From Stomoxys calcitrans (lineage: Eukaryota > Arthropoda > Insecta > Diptera > Muscidae): 64,000 bases of DNA. How positions within the stretch are numbered: position 1 is the stretch's first letter; each line of letters begins with the position of its first letter. The notes beneath the pieces were generated by a model. It ran no database searches and was not told the DNA's origin. It saw nothing but the letters and a program-made list of their open reading frames with translations. Made by a program: the position numbers and the translations under genes. The stretch is taken from assembly GCF_963082655.1 (NCBI RefSeq), contig NC_081553.1, positions 193,319,373 through 193,383,372 of the forward strand. Direction: 5' to 3'. This document shows, in pieces, positions 1 to 12,100 of the stretch.

Positions 1-620
1 TCGACTTCTTGAACCCTTACAAGCCGCAATTTTTGTCCGATTTGGCTGAAATTTTGCATGTGGCAACCCGAAATCGGGTAATAAATTTTGCACATAGTGT
101 TCTGTTATGATTTCCAACAATTGTGCCAAGTACGGTTCAAATCGGTCTTTAACCTGATATAGCTCCCATATAAAGCGATCTCCCGATTCGACTTCTTGAA
201 CCCTTGCAAGCCGCAATTTTTGTCCGATTTGGCTGAAATTTTGCATGATGTGTTCTAGTATGACTTCCAACAACTGTGCCGAGTATGGTCCAAATCGGTC
301 TTTAAGCTTATATAGCTCCCATGTAAACCGATCTCCCGGTTTGACTTCTTGAGTCCTTACAAGCCCCAATTTTTGTCCAATTCGGCTGAAAATTTGCATG
401 CGGTGTTCTGTTACGACGTGCAACAACTGTGTCAAGTATGGTCCAAATCGGTCTTTAAGCTGATATAGCTCCCATGTAAACCGATCTCCCGGTTTGACTT
501 CTTGAGTCCTTACAAGGTGCAATTTTTGTCCGATTTGGCTGAAAATTTGCATGCGGTGTTCTGTTACGACTTGCAACAAACATGCCAAATACGGTCCAAA
601 TCAGTCTATAACCTGATATA
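1..620. repeat. Tandem 152-187 bp repeats, TATAGCTCCCAT family
   Basis: About four head-to-tail units begin with the phrase GACTTCTTGA at 3, 190, 343 and 495, giving spacings of 187, 153 and 152 bp. Each unit carries CCGATTTGGCTGAAA and TATAGCTCCCAT. Related units recur at 2,641-3,970, 48,770-48,840, 49,195-49,460 and 50,128-50,700, so this is a dispersed family with locally tandem growth. I see no coding potential. The parent element is not identified. Confidence 0.8.
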
Positions 621-625
621 GTAAA

Positions 626-918
626 ATGCAAATTTTGCCCATGAACATTCCACTAAGGAACAGGGGCAAACTTCTCACATATCAACGAGTGCAGTCCGAT
701 TCAAGTTTAAACTCAATGATAAGGGGCCTCCTTTTTATAGCCGAGTCCGAATGGCGTACCGCAGTGCGACACCTCTTTGGAGAGAATTTTTACATGGCAT
801 AGTACCTCACAAATGTTGCCAGCATTAGGAGGGGAAAAACACCGCTGAAAAATTTTTTCTGATGGTCCCGCCAGGATTCGAACCCAGGCGTTTAGCGTCA
901 TAGGCGGAAATATACCCG
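626..918 (-). mobile_element. tRNA-derived SINE, minus orientation
   Basis: Read on the minus strand the copy contains a tRNA-like B box (GGTTCGAATCC), then a conserved body with TTTTCAGCGG, the phrase GAGGTACTATGCCATG and a 3' part ending near CATGGGCAAAATTTGCAT. The expected 5' head with its A box is degraded beyond about 910, so the copy is 5'-truncated. The same family recurs at 19,896, 36,268, 46,809, 49,463 and 57,462. A polymerase III origin follows from the internal promoter boxes. It is not a functional tRNA gene. Confidence 0.8.
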
Positions 919-2640
919 CCGTGACAATCTCCCCCCCTTTAATATAGCATTCATGTTATGCCCTGCTCCATACATTATTGTCAAACTTTTTATGATGTTG
1001 GCTTCACATATTTGTCATGGTTCAGTGATTCCTCAATGACTATGCAATTTTAGTTAGTTACTCATATTGTCAGCGCTGCAAGCCACACCACCTTAGACTA
1101 AACGGACATTGTGCCCCTTTACTGAATGCTGCCTATGATGTGGTACTCGTGCATAGGCCATCCATCCATGGATGAATGAATGCTTAGATAGATGGATGGA
1201 TGTGTATGATGACGACCATGGTGATGATGGTGATGATGATGATGATATTTCACTTACATTTGGTACGTTTCGGTTCGTTCGTTGCTGTGGCAGATTTGTA
1301 AGGGTGCCTAAAGTCTCTGGGCTGCCGCTACACTTTGGAAGCCTGCATGCATACAATGCTCTCAGTGCATTGTCAGCTAGTCCCTTATATATTTAGTGTC
1401 CCCATTGTCCACTAGGCTTTTCTGCTGATAAAGCCTTTTTTAGCTTTCGCCTTGGTGTATAAGGCATAAGGGGCCTAAGTGAGTGGTGCCATTGCATTAC
1501 ATGGACTTGTAGTTGGCTGTATGTGTGTGTGTGCGTGTCGCTGCTGCTGCTGCTGTTGCTGCCTGTAGTGCTTTACCCTGATTCCATTTTAAATAGGAAA
1601 TGTATCATCCATCCATTGGTTTGAATGTATGCATGCATGCTTGTGTGTGTTGGTGAGTATTTGGTTGTTGCCTTTAACTGTATGCCTGCCTGCCTGCCTG
1701 CCTGCTGTTCACTTTTTAGGGGACATTGAGCTTTGACTTTTGCTCGATTTGCATGCCTGTCTGCCTGGCTGTCGTTGTATGTTGAGCCGTCGAGCCTCGC
1801 ATAGGTTTCCCTTTTGCCTTGTTGTGGCAGAGGTGTTGTGTGTTGATGCCTGCCTCCATGTCTGTCCTAGTGGTCAGTCGGTCGCTAATTCAATTAACGG
1901 ATGTAGTATGTTGGTTGTGGAAAAAGGCTTAAGTGGCAAAAAAAAAAATATAACACAAAAATTATATGTTGGCATGTACGTACATACATACACACATCTT
2001 CTATTATGGTCCCCGTAATGCCTGTCGCCTTCTCGCTGAGAGCAACCTTTTCCGGTCGATGCCATATTTTTGTAGGCACCTCGACACAAGTGGGCTTGTT
2101 CATTTAAATCCTGTTAGTGACAAGGGTGTTTGAAATTCTCATGCTTAGCAGCATGTTCTTCAATAATTCTTCTGATGGGATTTTGTTATGGTTTTTTGTT
2201 TTTCGTTAGCCTTCTAGCAAGCAAGGAGAATGCCTAAGGAAGGACGGAATGCGAAGCAAAGTCAGATGGTGTAATCAAAAATTCTAGAAGGACGTCTTTT
2301 GTATCTATCATTGAAGACTGAATATGGAGATTTGTATCCTTGTCTAGGGACATCCCTACATGCCTGTCTGTCCGTCTGTCTTTCTGGTTTGTTTGGTTTA
2401 AGTTAAAGTGAAAGAAGGGACCCTCCCCTTATGAAGCCTGACTATTTGTATTGTTTCAGTGTCTCGACATCTAGCACCTCGGTAGCGTGCCGCTTTGAGG
2501 TCTAAACAGAAAGAGCTCGTTGGGGAGCGTCGCGTTAAAAAATGTAACTTAGCGCATGGAGTGCACCTATGTTTGCGGATAAGGAAGCACCGCTTACGCT
2601 AGATACTTGAGAAAGACCAAATTTCAGCACTAAAATGTTT
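919..2640. other. Non-coding, simple-sequence rich
   Basis: No gene is supported here. The stretch has GATG-type repeats (about 1,140-1,245), a CTG/TGT run near 1,540, a TGCC run near 1,685 and an ATAC/TACA run near 1,975. The short open frames are built from these repeats. Confidence 0.6.
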
Positions 2641-3970
2641 ATACCCTACGTGGTGTAGGGTGGTACAGGGAATTATAACTTAGTGAATTAGTTTGTAAAA
2701 AGGAAGAGGGATAGACCCATTGATAAGTATACCGATCGACTCAGAATCACTTTCTGATTCGATTTAGCTATGTCCGTCTGTCTGTCCATGTTAATTTGTG
2801 TACAAACTACAGGTCGCAATTATCAACCGATCGTCTTAAAATTTGGTATGGGCATGTTTTTCGGCCTAGAGACGAAGTCTATTGAAATTGGAAAAAATCG
2901 GTTCAGATTTGGACATAGCCCCCTATATATGTTCGTCCGATTTGCAGTAATACTGCAATAAAATGGTCATTTATAAACCAATTCTCTCGAAATTTGGCAG
3001 GCAGAATTTTTTCATGACTCCCGACATTACGAGTGAATTTCATCCAAATCGGTTCAGATTTGGATATAGCTCCCATATATATGTACGTCCGATTTGCAGT
3101 AACAATGCAATAAAATGGTCATTTGTTAACCGATGCTCTTGAAATTTGTTAGGAAGGATTTTCTCTTGACTCTCGACATTACTGGTGAATTTCATGGAAA
3201 TCGGTTCATATTTAGATATAGCTCTCATATGTATATATCGCCCGATTTTCACTCCTAGAGCCACTGTAAGCGCAATTATTGACCAATCCCCTGAAAATTT
3301 AGTTAGAAGCCGCATTTGTTGCCCGATTTCGCTGAAATGTGCCACAATAAGTTGTCTATGAACTCTCGATATGCGCATCGATATGGTTTAGATCCGACAA
3401 TATCTTGATATAACCCCCATATAGACCGATCTCCCGATTTAAGGTCTAAGGCCTATAGAAGCCGCATTTGTTGCCCGATTTCGCTGAAATGTGCCACAAT
3501 AAGTTGTCTACGAACTCTCGATATGCGCATCGATATGGTTTAGATCCGACAATATCTTGATATAACCCCCATATAGACCGATCTCCCGATTTAAGGTCTA
3601 AGGCCTATAGAAGCCGCATTTGTTGCCCGATTTCGCTGAAATTAGGCAGAAGGAGTTGTCTTCGAGTTCTCGACATCCGCATCGAATATGGTTTAGATCG
3701 GACAATATCTTGATATAGCCCCCATATAGGCCGATCTCCCGATTTAAGGTCTTAGGCCCATAGAAGCCTCATATATTGCCCGATTGCCCTAAAATTTGCC
3801 ACAGTGAATTGTCTTAAAACTGTTCATATTCACATCCAATAATGATTAAGATCAGATAATATCTTGATATAGCCCTCATAAAGACCGATCTCCCGATTTA
3901 AGGTCGGAGGCTCATAGAAGCCTCATTTTTTGTCTATCGGTTTGCATTCTAATCGGATTTTGTGGAAATG
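2641..3970. repeat. 152 bp tandem array, TATAGCTCCCATATA family
   Basis: Consecutive units share the phrases AATCGGTTCAGATTT, GATATAGCTCCCATATA and CCGATCTCCCGATTT. Unit starts at 3,306, 3,458, 3,610, 3,763 and 3,917 give periods of 152-154 bp, and the earlier part (GTTCAGATTT at 2,901 and 3,052) gives 151 bp. Units 3,306-3,457 and 3,458-3,609 differ at one base that I can see, which indicates a recent duplication. The array belongs to the same family as 1-620. Confidence 0.85.
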
Positions 3971-4029
3971 TGGTTAATAGATATACCTGAGGTGGAGGGT
4001 ATACAAAGTAAAGCCCAGGCTTACTTAAT

Positions 4030-4790
4030 GCCTTTAAAATTGTGTGTTTTTTTTTAAGAAATACTCCGATTTACAGACTACCGCTTAGTTTGAGCACATG
4101 TAGAGTGTAAGAAATACAAAATGGTATTTCTTATAGTTTTGTTCAAAAAAATCCCTTGTAATAAGGCCTCTTAAGGATTTCTAAAATCAAATGCTGCGCA
4201 TAGGAAACTGCCTACATTTAATTGTAAAAGTTTTTGAAATACCCCGATATGAGGCACACCGCTTAGTTTGGGGACATGCATGCATAGTAAAGAAATTTTA
4301 AAATGTTGTTGGCACTTTTTCGTTGAAAAAATCTCTCATAACTAGGGCTCCTTAAAGGATCTGCAGATCATGGATGTGGGTAGATAACTGAGTTTTATTT
4401 GTAAAATACTCCAATATATGGCATACCGCTTACTTTGGGGACATGCATAGTTTAGGGAAAAAAATTATAATGACAGCTCCGCAATTCAGGTTTGTTCAAG
4501 ATGTTTCCCTACATGCAGGGCTTGAATATGCACATGGAGGCCATCGAAAGCAGAGAAAACCTTTTTTAGTTATAAAATATTCTTGTATAAAGAAAACCGC
4601 TTACTTTGAGGACATGCATAGTGTAAGGAATCGAAAATGATAACAAATTTTTCAGGTTTATTAAAAAAAAAAACGACTTCTAAAAATAAACGCCTTAATA
4701 TTTTTTATTTACAAAATATTCCCCTCTCTGGTGTACTGCTTATTTTGGGGACATGTGTGATTTGGGGATCTTGTCCTCGAATCGCATCAT
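4030..4790. repeat. Five diverged tandem units of about 140-180 bp
   Basis: The phrase CCGCTTAGTTTG (or CCGCTTACTTTGGGGACATG) recurs near 4,080, 4,258, 4,425, 4,595 and 4,733, each time in a setting with GGACATGCATAG and AAATACTCC. The spacing falls from 178 to 138 bp and the units are much diverged, so this is an old array. The short open frames inside are not convincing genes. Confidence 0.6.
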
Positions 4791-4882
4791 TTAAACAGTT
4801 GTTCCTACAGTTTTTTTTTTCTTCTTGATACCACCTAGCCCAGTCCAACTAACTCTACTTTTCCTTTTTTCTCTAATTTCAG

Positions 4883-4942
4883 GTAAATATTAAATCTCCC
4901 ATTGAAGAAAATAAGCGTAACCCCAAACCCCCTATCATACAA
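4883..4942 (+). CDS. Candidate 60-nt micro-exon, gene unknown
   Basis: A strong pyrimidine tract ending in CTAATTTCAG precedes 4,883 and a near-consensus donor (CAA|GTAAGT) follows 4,942. The 60 nt between are open in phase 0 and encode 20 residues beginning VNIKSPIEENK and ending PPIIQ, a composition that looks more coding than its surroundings. It could be a coding exon of an upstream gene or a 5' UTR exon of ttk. I do not recognise the peptide. Chance is possible because splice-like signals are common in AT-rich fly DNA. Confidence 0.3.
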
Positions 4943-6433
4943 GTAAGTCTATCACAATTTCGTTTATTAGACACCATCTGACGGCAGACGAAACAGGCGA
5001 CACTTAGTGTAGACGAATAATAAGAAGGAAGCTTGTTAGGCGTTTCACTATGAACGTTTTAAAGTTTCATGTGTTTTCGCTAGAGGCACTAAAAAGGGAG
5101 GAAGAAGAAGAAAACCTTGCGTGTCATCATCATTATCATCATCATCATGATCATCAGCAAAGCACAAACGCATTTTCCAAATTGAGGCCAACGATTGATT
5201 AGTGGCTGTAGATTAGCGGACAAGGGAATTGATCTCGCCCCCATCATTATTATTGTCCGTGATAGCAATGGCAGGCTTATTATTTCCCCCTATATAAGCA
5301 AAGGCCTCAAAATGACCACCATGTATTTACAATGTTGACTTTTTCAACTCCTCCGCTTTGACAATGATGATGACCTAGCTATGACAACATTCGTTGACTT
5401 TCCCCTACCGTTTGAGACCAAAACAGATCACTCTAACAGCTCCAAACCACACTTGCCGCTGGGCTATTTGTATGGACAGTACAAAGCCAGCAATCAAACG
5501 GTTGTTGTAAATGCACACCAGCCAGTGTTGGGGTTTTGATATCTGGTCTCTGCTGGTATTTATTGTTCAGTTGATTTAAGATCTTCGCCAGCTTTGACGT
5601 CGGGGGTAATAGATACCCTATTTTACCAAGAACGCATAAAATTGAAAACAGGCTGTTTGTGGTGCGTCTGATTAGACGAATAGATGGCTATGGCTGTGGC
5701 CAATGGTGTTTGGTAACTGGTACTCATGGCTCGCGCGATACGCTGCTTGAGTTTATCGTATGAAGAACAACAAACTACCTTAACGTGTCTATAAAAAACA
5801 AAACAAACAGAATCTAAGTAACAATCAACCAACCAAGCAGTCAACCATTCTTAGCAATCTCCCCTTACAACTCTCCTTCGTTCACGTTTCAAGCTTTCAT
5901 TGACTTCTCCAGTCTCACTGGCAGTCAGTCCAATGTCCACAGTTAGTTTAAGCAGCAAAGAAGGAGACGATTATTAAATAGAACCATGCCATGAGGGTCT
6001 TTAATTCTACCCATCAACAAAACATACCCATAGCCATGGCCAAATCATTTCACTTCTCCTCGCCAACCTACCCCATTACCACCTGCTTGACGATCTATAA
6101 CTTTCTAATGCCTTTTCAAATGCCAAGATAGGAATCTTCCACTAAGACTTATGGCTTTGTAAAAGAATATAAGAATAAAAGAAGAAGAAACGAAGAACAT
6201 TTTAAAGTGATTTCAATATTGCTTTTCTGCCAAGGGAAAAATGCTTTAATCATTCTAAGCTTTCTCTTAAGCAATTTGTTTGTTGCAAACCAAAACGTAT
6301 AGACAAGTGCCAAAAACAAAACTCCTGTAAACAGTAGAAACCAAAACGAAAGTCTGGAAAGTTCCGAACTCTTTCAGCATTAAACACATTTCAAGCAAAT
6401 AACCAAAAGAACTATGAAAACATATAAAAAAAA
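4943..6433. other. Non-coding stretch
   Basis: I find no gene or clear repeat apart from CAT trinucleotide runs near 5,130 and general AT richness. It could be intergenic or intronic DNA upstream of ttk. Confidence 0.5.
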
Positions 6434-9104
6434 CCTTATTCAGCCAGGCTGAATTGAAGATTTTCTATAGAAAACCTTATTCAGCCAGGCTGAATTGAAG
6501 ATTTTCTATAGAAAACCTTATTCAGCCAGGCTGAATTGAAGATTTTCTATAGAAAACCTTATTCAGCCAGGCTGAATTGAAGATTTTCTATAGAAAACCT
6601 TATTCAGCCAGGCTGAATTGAAGATTTTCTATAGAAAACCTTATTCAGCCAGGCTGAATTGAAGATTTTCTATAGAAAACCTTATTCAGCCAGGCTGAAT
6701 TGAAGATTTTCTATAGAAAACCTTATTCAGCCAGGCTGAATTGAAAATTTTCTATAGAAAACCTTATTCAGCCAGGCTGAATTGAAGATTTTCTATAGAA
6801 AACCTTATTCAGCCAGGCTGAATTGAAGATTTTCTATAGAAAACCTTATTCAGCCAGGCTGAATTGAAGATTTTCTATAGAAAACCTTATTCAGCCAGGC
6901 TGAATTGCAGATTTTCTATAGAAAACCAGGCTGAATTGAAGATTTTCTATAGAAAACCTTATTCAGCCAGGCTGAATTGAAGATTTTCTATAGAAAACCT
7001 TATTCAGTCAGGCTGAATTGAAGATTTTCTATAGAAAACCTTATTCAGCCAGGCTGAATTGAAGATTTTCTATAGAAAACCTTATTCAGCCAGGCTGAAT
7101 TGAAGATTTTCTATAGAAAACTCTATTCAGCCAGGCTGAATTGAAGATTTTCTATAGAAAACCTTATTCAGCCAGGCTGAATTGAAGATTTTCTATAGAA
7201 AACCTTATTCAGCCAGGCTGAATTGAAGATTTTCTATAGAAAACCTTATTCAGCCAGGCTGAATTGAAGATTTTCTATAGAAAACCTTATTCAGCCAGGC
7301 TGAATTGAAGATTTTCTATAGAAAACCTTATTCAGCCAGGCTGAATTGAAGATTTTCTATAGAAAACCTTATTCAGCCAGGCTGAATTGAAGATTTTCTA
7401 TAGAAAACCTTATTCAGCCAGGCTGAATTGAAGATTTTCTATAGAAAACCTTATTCAGCCAGGCTGAATTGAAGATTTTCTATAGAAAACCTTATTCAGC
7501 CAGGCTGAATTGAAGATTTTCTATAGAAAACCTTATTCAGCCAGGCTGAATTGAAGATTTTCTATAGAAAACCTTATTCAGCCAGGCTGAATTGAAGATT
7601 TTCTATAGAAAACCTTATTCAGCCAGGCTGAATTGAAGATTTTCTATAGAAAACCTTATTCAGCCAGGCTGAATTGAAGATTTTCTATAGAAAACCTTAT
7701 TCAGCCAGGCTGAATTGAAAATTTTCTATAGAAAACCTTATTCAGCCAGGCTGAATTGAAGATTTTCTATAGAAAACCTTATTCAGCCAGGCTGAATTGA
7801 AGATTTTCTATAGAAAACCTTATTCAGCCAGGCTGAATTGAAGATTTTCTATAGAAAACCTTATTCAGCCAGGCTGAATTGCAGATTTTCTATAGAAAAC
7901 CAGGCTGAATTGAAGATTTTCTATAGAAAACCTTATTCAGCCAGGCTGAATTGAAGATTTTCTATAGAAAACCTTATTCAGTCAGGCTGAATTGAAGATT
8001 TTCTATAGAAAACCTTATTCAGCCAGGCTGAATTGAAGATTTTCTATAGAAAACCTTATTCAGCCAGGCTGAATTGAAGATTTTCTATAGAAAACTCTAT
8101 TCAGCCAGGCTGAATTGAAGATTTTCTATAGAAAACCTTATTCAGCCAGGCTGAATTGAAGATTTTCTATAGAAAACCTTATTCAGCCAGGCTGAATTGA
8201 AGATTTTCTATAGAAAACCTTATTCAGCCAGGCTGAATTGAAGATTTTCTATAGAAAACCTTATTCAGCCAGGCTGAATTGAAGATTTTCTATAGAAAAC
8301 CTTATTCAGCCAGGCTGAATTGAAGATTTTCTATAGAAAACCTTATTCAGCCAGGCTGAATTGAAGATTTTCTATAGAAAACCTTATTCAGCCAGGCTGA
8401 ATTGAAGATTTTCTATAGAAAACCTTATTCAGCCAGGCTGAATTGAAGATTTTCTATAGAAAACCTTATTCAGCCAGGCTGAATTGAAGATTTTCTATAG
8501 AAAACCTTATTCAGCCAGGCTGAATTGAAGATTTTCTATAGAAAACCTTATTCAGCCAGGCTGAATTGAAGATTTTCTATAGAAAACCTTATTCAGCCAG
8601 GCTGAATTGAAGATTTTCTATAGAAAACCTTATTCAGCCAGGCTGAATTGAAGATTTTCTATAGAAAACCTTATTCAGCCAGGCTGAATTGAAGATTTTC
8701 TATAGAAAACCTTATTCAGCCAGGCTGAATTGAAGATTTTCTATAGAAAACCTTATTCAGCCAGGCTGAATTGAAGATTTTCTATAGAAAACCTTATTCA
8801 GCCAGGCTGAATTGAAGATTTTCTATAGAAAACCTTATTCAGCCAGGCTGAATTGAAGATTTTCTATAGAAAACCTTATTCAGCCAGGCTGAATTGAAGA
8901 TTTTCTATAGAAAACCTTATTCAGCCAGGCTGAATTGAACATTTTCTATAGAAAACCTTATTCAGCCAGGCTGAATTGAAGATTTTCTATAGAAAACCTT
9001 ATTCAGCCAGGCTGAATTGAAGATTTTCTATAGAAAACCTTATTCAGCCAGGCTGAATTGAAGATTTTCTATAGAAAACCTTATTCAGCCAGGCTGAATT
9101 GAAG
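6434..9104. repeat. 41 bp satellite array with palindromic units (about 65 copies)
   Basis: About 65 almost identical 41 bp units run without interruption. Each unit contains a 17 bp inverted repeat with a single-base centre (ATTCAGCCAGGCTGAAT) and a perfect 14 bp palindrome (TTTTCTATAGAAAA). Rare variants recur in the same order at a fixed distance of 974 bp: GAAAATTTT at 6,743 and 7,717; GCAG followed by a 10 bp deletion at 6,907 and 7,881; CAGTCAGG at 7,007 and 7,981; CTCTATTC at 7,121 and 8,095. 974 equals 23 full units plus one 31 bp unit, so a 24-unit block has been duplicated. The array shows no coding potential. Confidence 0.97.
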
Positions 9105-12100
9105 TTTTCCAAATATTCATATATTTTATGCGGAGCATGGCTTGATCTTTAGATCTCTCATTCTCCTTGCATGCCGTAATTCGTTTGGAAGAAAGTTAAG
9201 GGACTTTACTTGAAATTCCTTCATTCTCCTTGCTTCCGTATTTGTTCAACCACATACACCAATTGGATATTACAGCGTCATATCATGATGAACATACCAT
9301 CATCATCGTTCATATTTACAAAATTACATACAAATGAACATACATATTTTCATTTACATATCTATATCTCCATGTGTAGGTACATATTTATGAAAAATGA
9401 AAATGATGTAATTTCTTCCAACAATCTATCCATTCCGGCTGGCAGGCGGGCGGACGGACAACAAAGCTACCATCAGCAACCAATAACAACAACGCCATAC
9501 ATACGTACATACACTTGGTCGACATAGAAACCACCAACTCAAATCAACAACATCAGAAAAAGAAGATCTGTTGTAATGGAAGATGATCATCAGCAACGGC
9601 AGCTATAAAGTCTATGATGATCATAATGAGATTCCCTCCTTTGGCACGTAGGCTGTTTTTAAGTAGGTTTCTTTCAAGGCGCACACACAACAGCTTTAGC
9701 TTTCCCTCCTCTCGCCCCCTTGCCGGCCCGCTCCTTCCATTGTACGCTCCCCAGTCTAACACACTGGCATACGTTGTTTGGGTGTACGTACACATGGCTA
9801 ACTTCTGTTGTTGAAGTAAATGATTTGTTGTTGTCGTTGTTGCTGTTGTTGGTAGATTTCTAAATAATTCTAACGACAACAACAAGATCTCCACCAACAA
9901 CAACAATAACGAACGACCGAATCCAGTATTTACAACCTCAACTAAGGCATCCAACGATCTATGGTGGTGACTAAAGTTAAAACCTTAAACAGAAAAAAAG
10001 TTAAAATGTCATTGGAAATGATTTGCCTTCTTCTGTCTCTCACATCTCACCCCTTCTCTAATATGCCGACAAACAAACGGTTCTCCTTTGAGAATGAGAA
10101 CTTTTCACGTAAATGAAATTGCCAGAGTTGGGAAGTATGAATTTTACAATAAATGAGTCAAATGAAAGCAAACAGATTTCGAAGATTTTTTTCTTAGATA
10201 AATAAAATTAAAAAAATAAATTTAACGTAATTTATCAAGAAAATATTTTGTTAAGAATTTTACTTTTATTTGACAAAATGTGTAAAATAAATTGACGATT
10301 TTGTTAAGAAAAAAACAAAAACAAAAAAAAACACCAATTCTTGTAAAAAAATAAATAAATTCTCAACAATTAAGTTGTTTGTCGAAGTTAATTTTTTTGG
10401 GTTTATAAACCCAAGAAGTGCTTGCCTCCAGTAGCCGAGTTTGAAGCAAGTTCGAATTGTCAGTGCGGGAACCTTGGGTTCGATTTCCGCTAGTGGCCTG
10501 GCCTGTCGCTACTGTGGTATCAGAATGCAAGAATGCACTAAAATAGACTAATTGAGTCAATATAGAAAATCGAGGTTGATCCAGCTTTATAAGAATACTA
10601 TTAGAAAGATCATAACATTTTAGATATTCAAAGTTGAACATAATTTAAAAAGAAAATACATTCTATGAATATGAAATTATTAAAAAGACTCGAACACAGA
10701 GATTTACCCAAAAACATTAGTTTGCTTAAATTGTATGGGGTTATATCTAGTGTGGCTACTAAACGTCATTAGTCTACTTTGCATCCCTGCATTCAGCCCT
10801 GTCGGCCAAACACTAAAACTTTCAGTTGCTTAAGACTTAAAATCGGGGAATTGGTTTAAATATCAGCCTAATCAGGTCAAAATTAAAAGTTATAGAGTCT
10901 CAATAAGTTATATCGGAGTATCTGTTTGTATGGAAGCTATATAGCCCCAACGCTCTACGAAAAGTAGACGGACGTATAGACATGGCTAATCGACTTGAAA
11001 TTTCAAGACGTTCAAGAATATATGATTTATAGAAGTACAGATTGAGATTAAAATCAAATTGTGTTTGTTCATAAAAATCTGTTCCATGGAGGTTAGGTAG
11101 CAATTTGGCTCATTAGGACTTTATAGCCCTTTGTGAGTGATACCACAATAACAACCGAATAAAGATCCTTCTATTATCCACCGTTGACCCATCTAAATAG
11201 CTTCAAAAAGCCTAATAACTTGCAAATTTCTACAAACTTTAATTCAGACAAATCTTAAAAAAATTACAACCTAAAGTAGAATCTTTTCTGCTTGTCAGTG
11301 CGGATCAAACATACAGTTGATATTACTTGCTACCTTGAATTTATCAGCATGTTTTCTATTCTGTTCTGGTCAACGTCTCGTAAGCGGTTAACTTCTTCAA
11401 GTTTAGATTGGGCGACATACTGCTGGAGCTTTCACAGATCCCAAGCTGTGACCATCTTTTGGCTTTTGGGCCTATTCTCGAAGAATTTTAACAGTTTCCC
11501 TGGAATCTTTAAGGTTCTAGTATGGCAATTCCTTGGTATATATCTGGACACAGAACGGGTGGCAGAACAGTTTGCCATCTCATTGAGAAATCTGTGACAG
11601 TTAAAAACGCCTTTTAAATTCAGTAATACGTTCTCGAAAGATTAGATGGCTGCCTAACAATCAACATATAGTTGTATATCCTTTATAATAAAAAAACAAA
11701 GTGTAAACAATAGGTAAAGTTACTTGGAGGACCTAGCCTAAGCCTCAAAACAAACCCGATTGGGACAATACAGCTTTTAAGTGAAAAATATAAAGTGTCT
11801 GGGGGAGATGACAATGCCCCCATTTTCAAAGAAGACACATCTCGTTTTTGTAGTAAACCAAAATACCGGTTTCTTTTGTTAAAGTTTTAAGACAAGTGTC
11901 TGGAGAAATTATTCCAACTTGTAAACTGCCAGCACTTAGGCTGGGACTCAAAAGAAATGAATAGGGTAGTAGAGTGCAAGTCTTATATAAATATATGGAG
12001 TCTTTTTTCTGAGCAGACCTCTAATGGGTGTTTATGGAAAACAACAGAATGCTAAAATCCACATTCATTTATCCCTTCTTTTCCATCCAATTTTTTACCA

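Noticed and set aside
6434..9104. CRISPR-like array
   Set aside because: Units are contiguous without unique spacers and the genome is that of an animal. It is a satellite.
9553..9954. 133-residue minus-strand open frame
   Set aside because: It is made mostly of GTT/CAA and similar triplet runs, overlaps open frames on the other strand and shows no domain or conserved start.
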